From Streptomyces cellulosae (lineage in GTDB: Bacteria; Actinomycetota; Actinomycetes; Streptomycetales; Streptomycetaceae), in contig BNBH01000005.1 in NCBI GenBank assembly GCA_014655195.1, forward strand, positions 186,334 through 250,333: a stretch of 64,000 bases of DNA, read 5' to 3'. Under the pieces are notes generated by a model, which worked only from the letters and a program-made list of their open reading frames with translations, did not search any database and was not told where the DNA came from. Position 1 is the first letter of the stretch, and every line of letters begins with the position of its first letter. The translations under genes and the position numbers were made by a program. Positions 63,956 to 64,000 of this stretch are shown piece by piece.

Positions 63956-64000
63956 CCCTCCACCTCCCCGACGCGCACGGCGCCCTGCGCGCCTACGAAC
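63952..64000 (+). CDS. Start of the next sugar-cluster gene (partial)
   Basis: GTG 63952 overlaps the previous stop and opens a frame reading VTLHLPDAHGALRAYE to the window end. From memory this start resembles dihydrodipicolinate-synthase-like (DUF993) proteins that follow Gfo/Idh genes in streptomycetes. Too little is present to confirm. Confidence 0.6.
   Translation, partial: MTLHLPDAHGALRAYE

Overview
The window is about 72% GC, its codons nearly always end in G or C, and Shine-Dalgarno sites are AGGAGG-like. adpA carries a TTA codon, and there are a complete desferrioxamine locus and a CebR cellobiose regulon. Together these mark a Streptomyces chromosome. From memory, the gene order resembles the S. 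coelicolor core region around adpA (SCO277x to SCO280x) read in reverse; this was not checked by search. I see no transposase, integrase, prophage, CRISPR array or rRNA.

Layout. 0-3.8 kb: a TPR/HTH regulator, a small conserved protein, a spermidine-synthase-like protein and an exported protein. 3.9-7.2 kb: an OmpR-type two-component system with a secreted GH18 glycosidase. 7.4-13.7 kb: the cellobiose regulon (bglC, cebG, cebF, cebE, divergent cebR) with two CebR boxes. 13.8-16.8 kb: tRNA-His, orn, adpA with its bldA-dependent TTA codon, and a small membrane protein. 17-22.5 kb: a universal stress protein, glmS with two upstream companions, and a secreted GH20 hexosaminidase behind a DasR-like dre site. 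22.6-29.8 kb: desD, desC, desB, desA, desF, desE with two identical iron boxes. 30-35.8 kb: a leucine/branched-chain catabolic operon (mccB, mccA, hmgL, acdH) divergent from a TetR regulator over paired palindromes. 36.5-39.5 kb: a long-chain-type acyl-CoA dehydrogenase, TesB and a phosphatase-like protein.

39.6-45.7 kb holds a PucR regulator, a Na+/solute symporter, a ureohydrolase and a ThDP decarboxylase. I read this as a candidate route for guanidino compounds such as 2-ketoarginine and 4-guanidinobutyrate, and it is the least described set of genes here. 45.8-48.2 kb: a VOC protein, a DUF397/XRE pair and two small orphan genes. 48.2-57.7 kb: a secreted nuclease, a one-chain ABC exporter with asymmetric ATP sites, a Cys-rich exported protein, an S28-like peptidase, a lipoprotein and an exported GH3 hexosaminidase. 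58-60 kb: a LysR/EamA pair over three 18-bp palindromic repeats. 60.3-64 kb: a sugar cluster (TIM-barrel isomerase, LacI regulator, Gfo/Idh oxidoreductase and the start of a fourth gene).

The genes fit a soil saprophyte: take up and cleave cello-oligosaccharides, recycle chitin or wall amino sugars, scavenge iron, and burn branched-chain amino acids and fatty acids, with adpA linking development to bldA. Intergenic spaces carry a GC-rich repeat family (core CGCAGTTCCCCGCGCCCC or its complement), in places as tandem arrays, and one copy has become the end of a coding sequence. All functional calls rest on motif reading and family knowledge; no database search was run.
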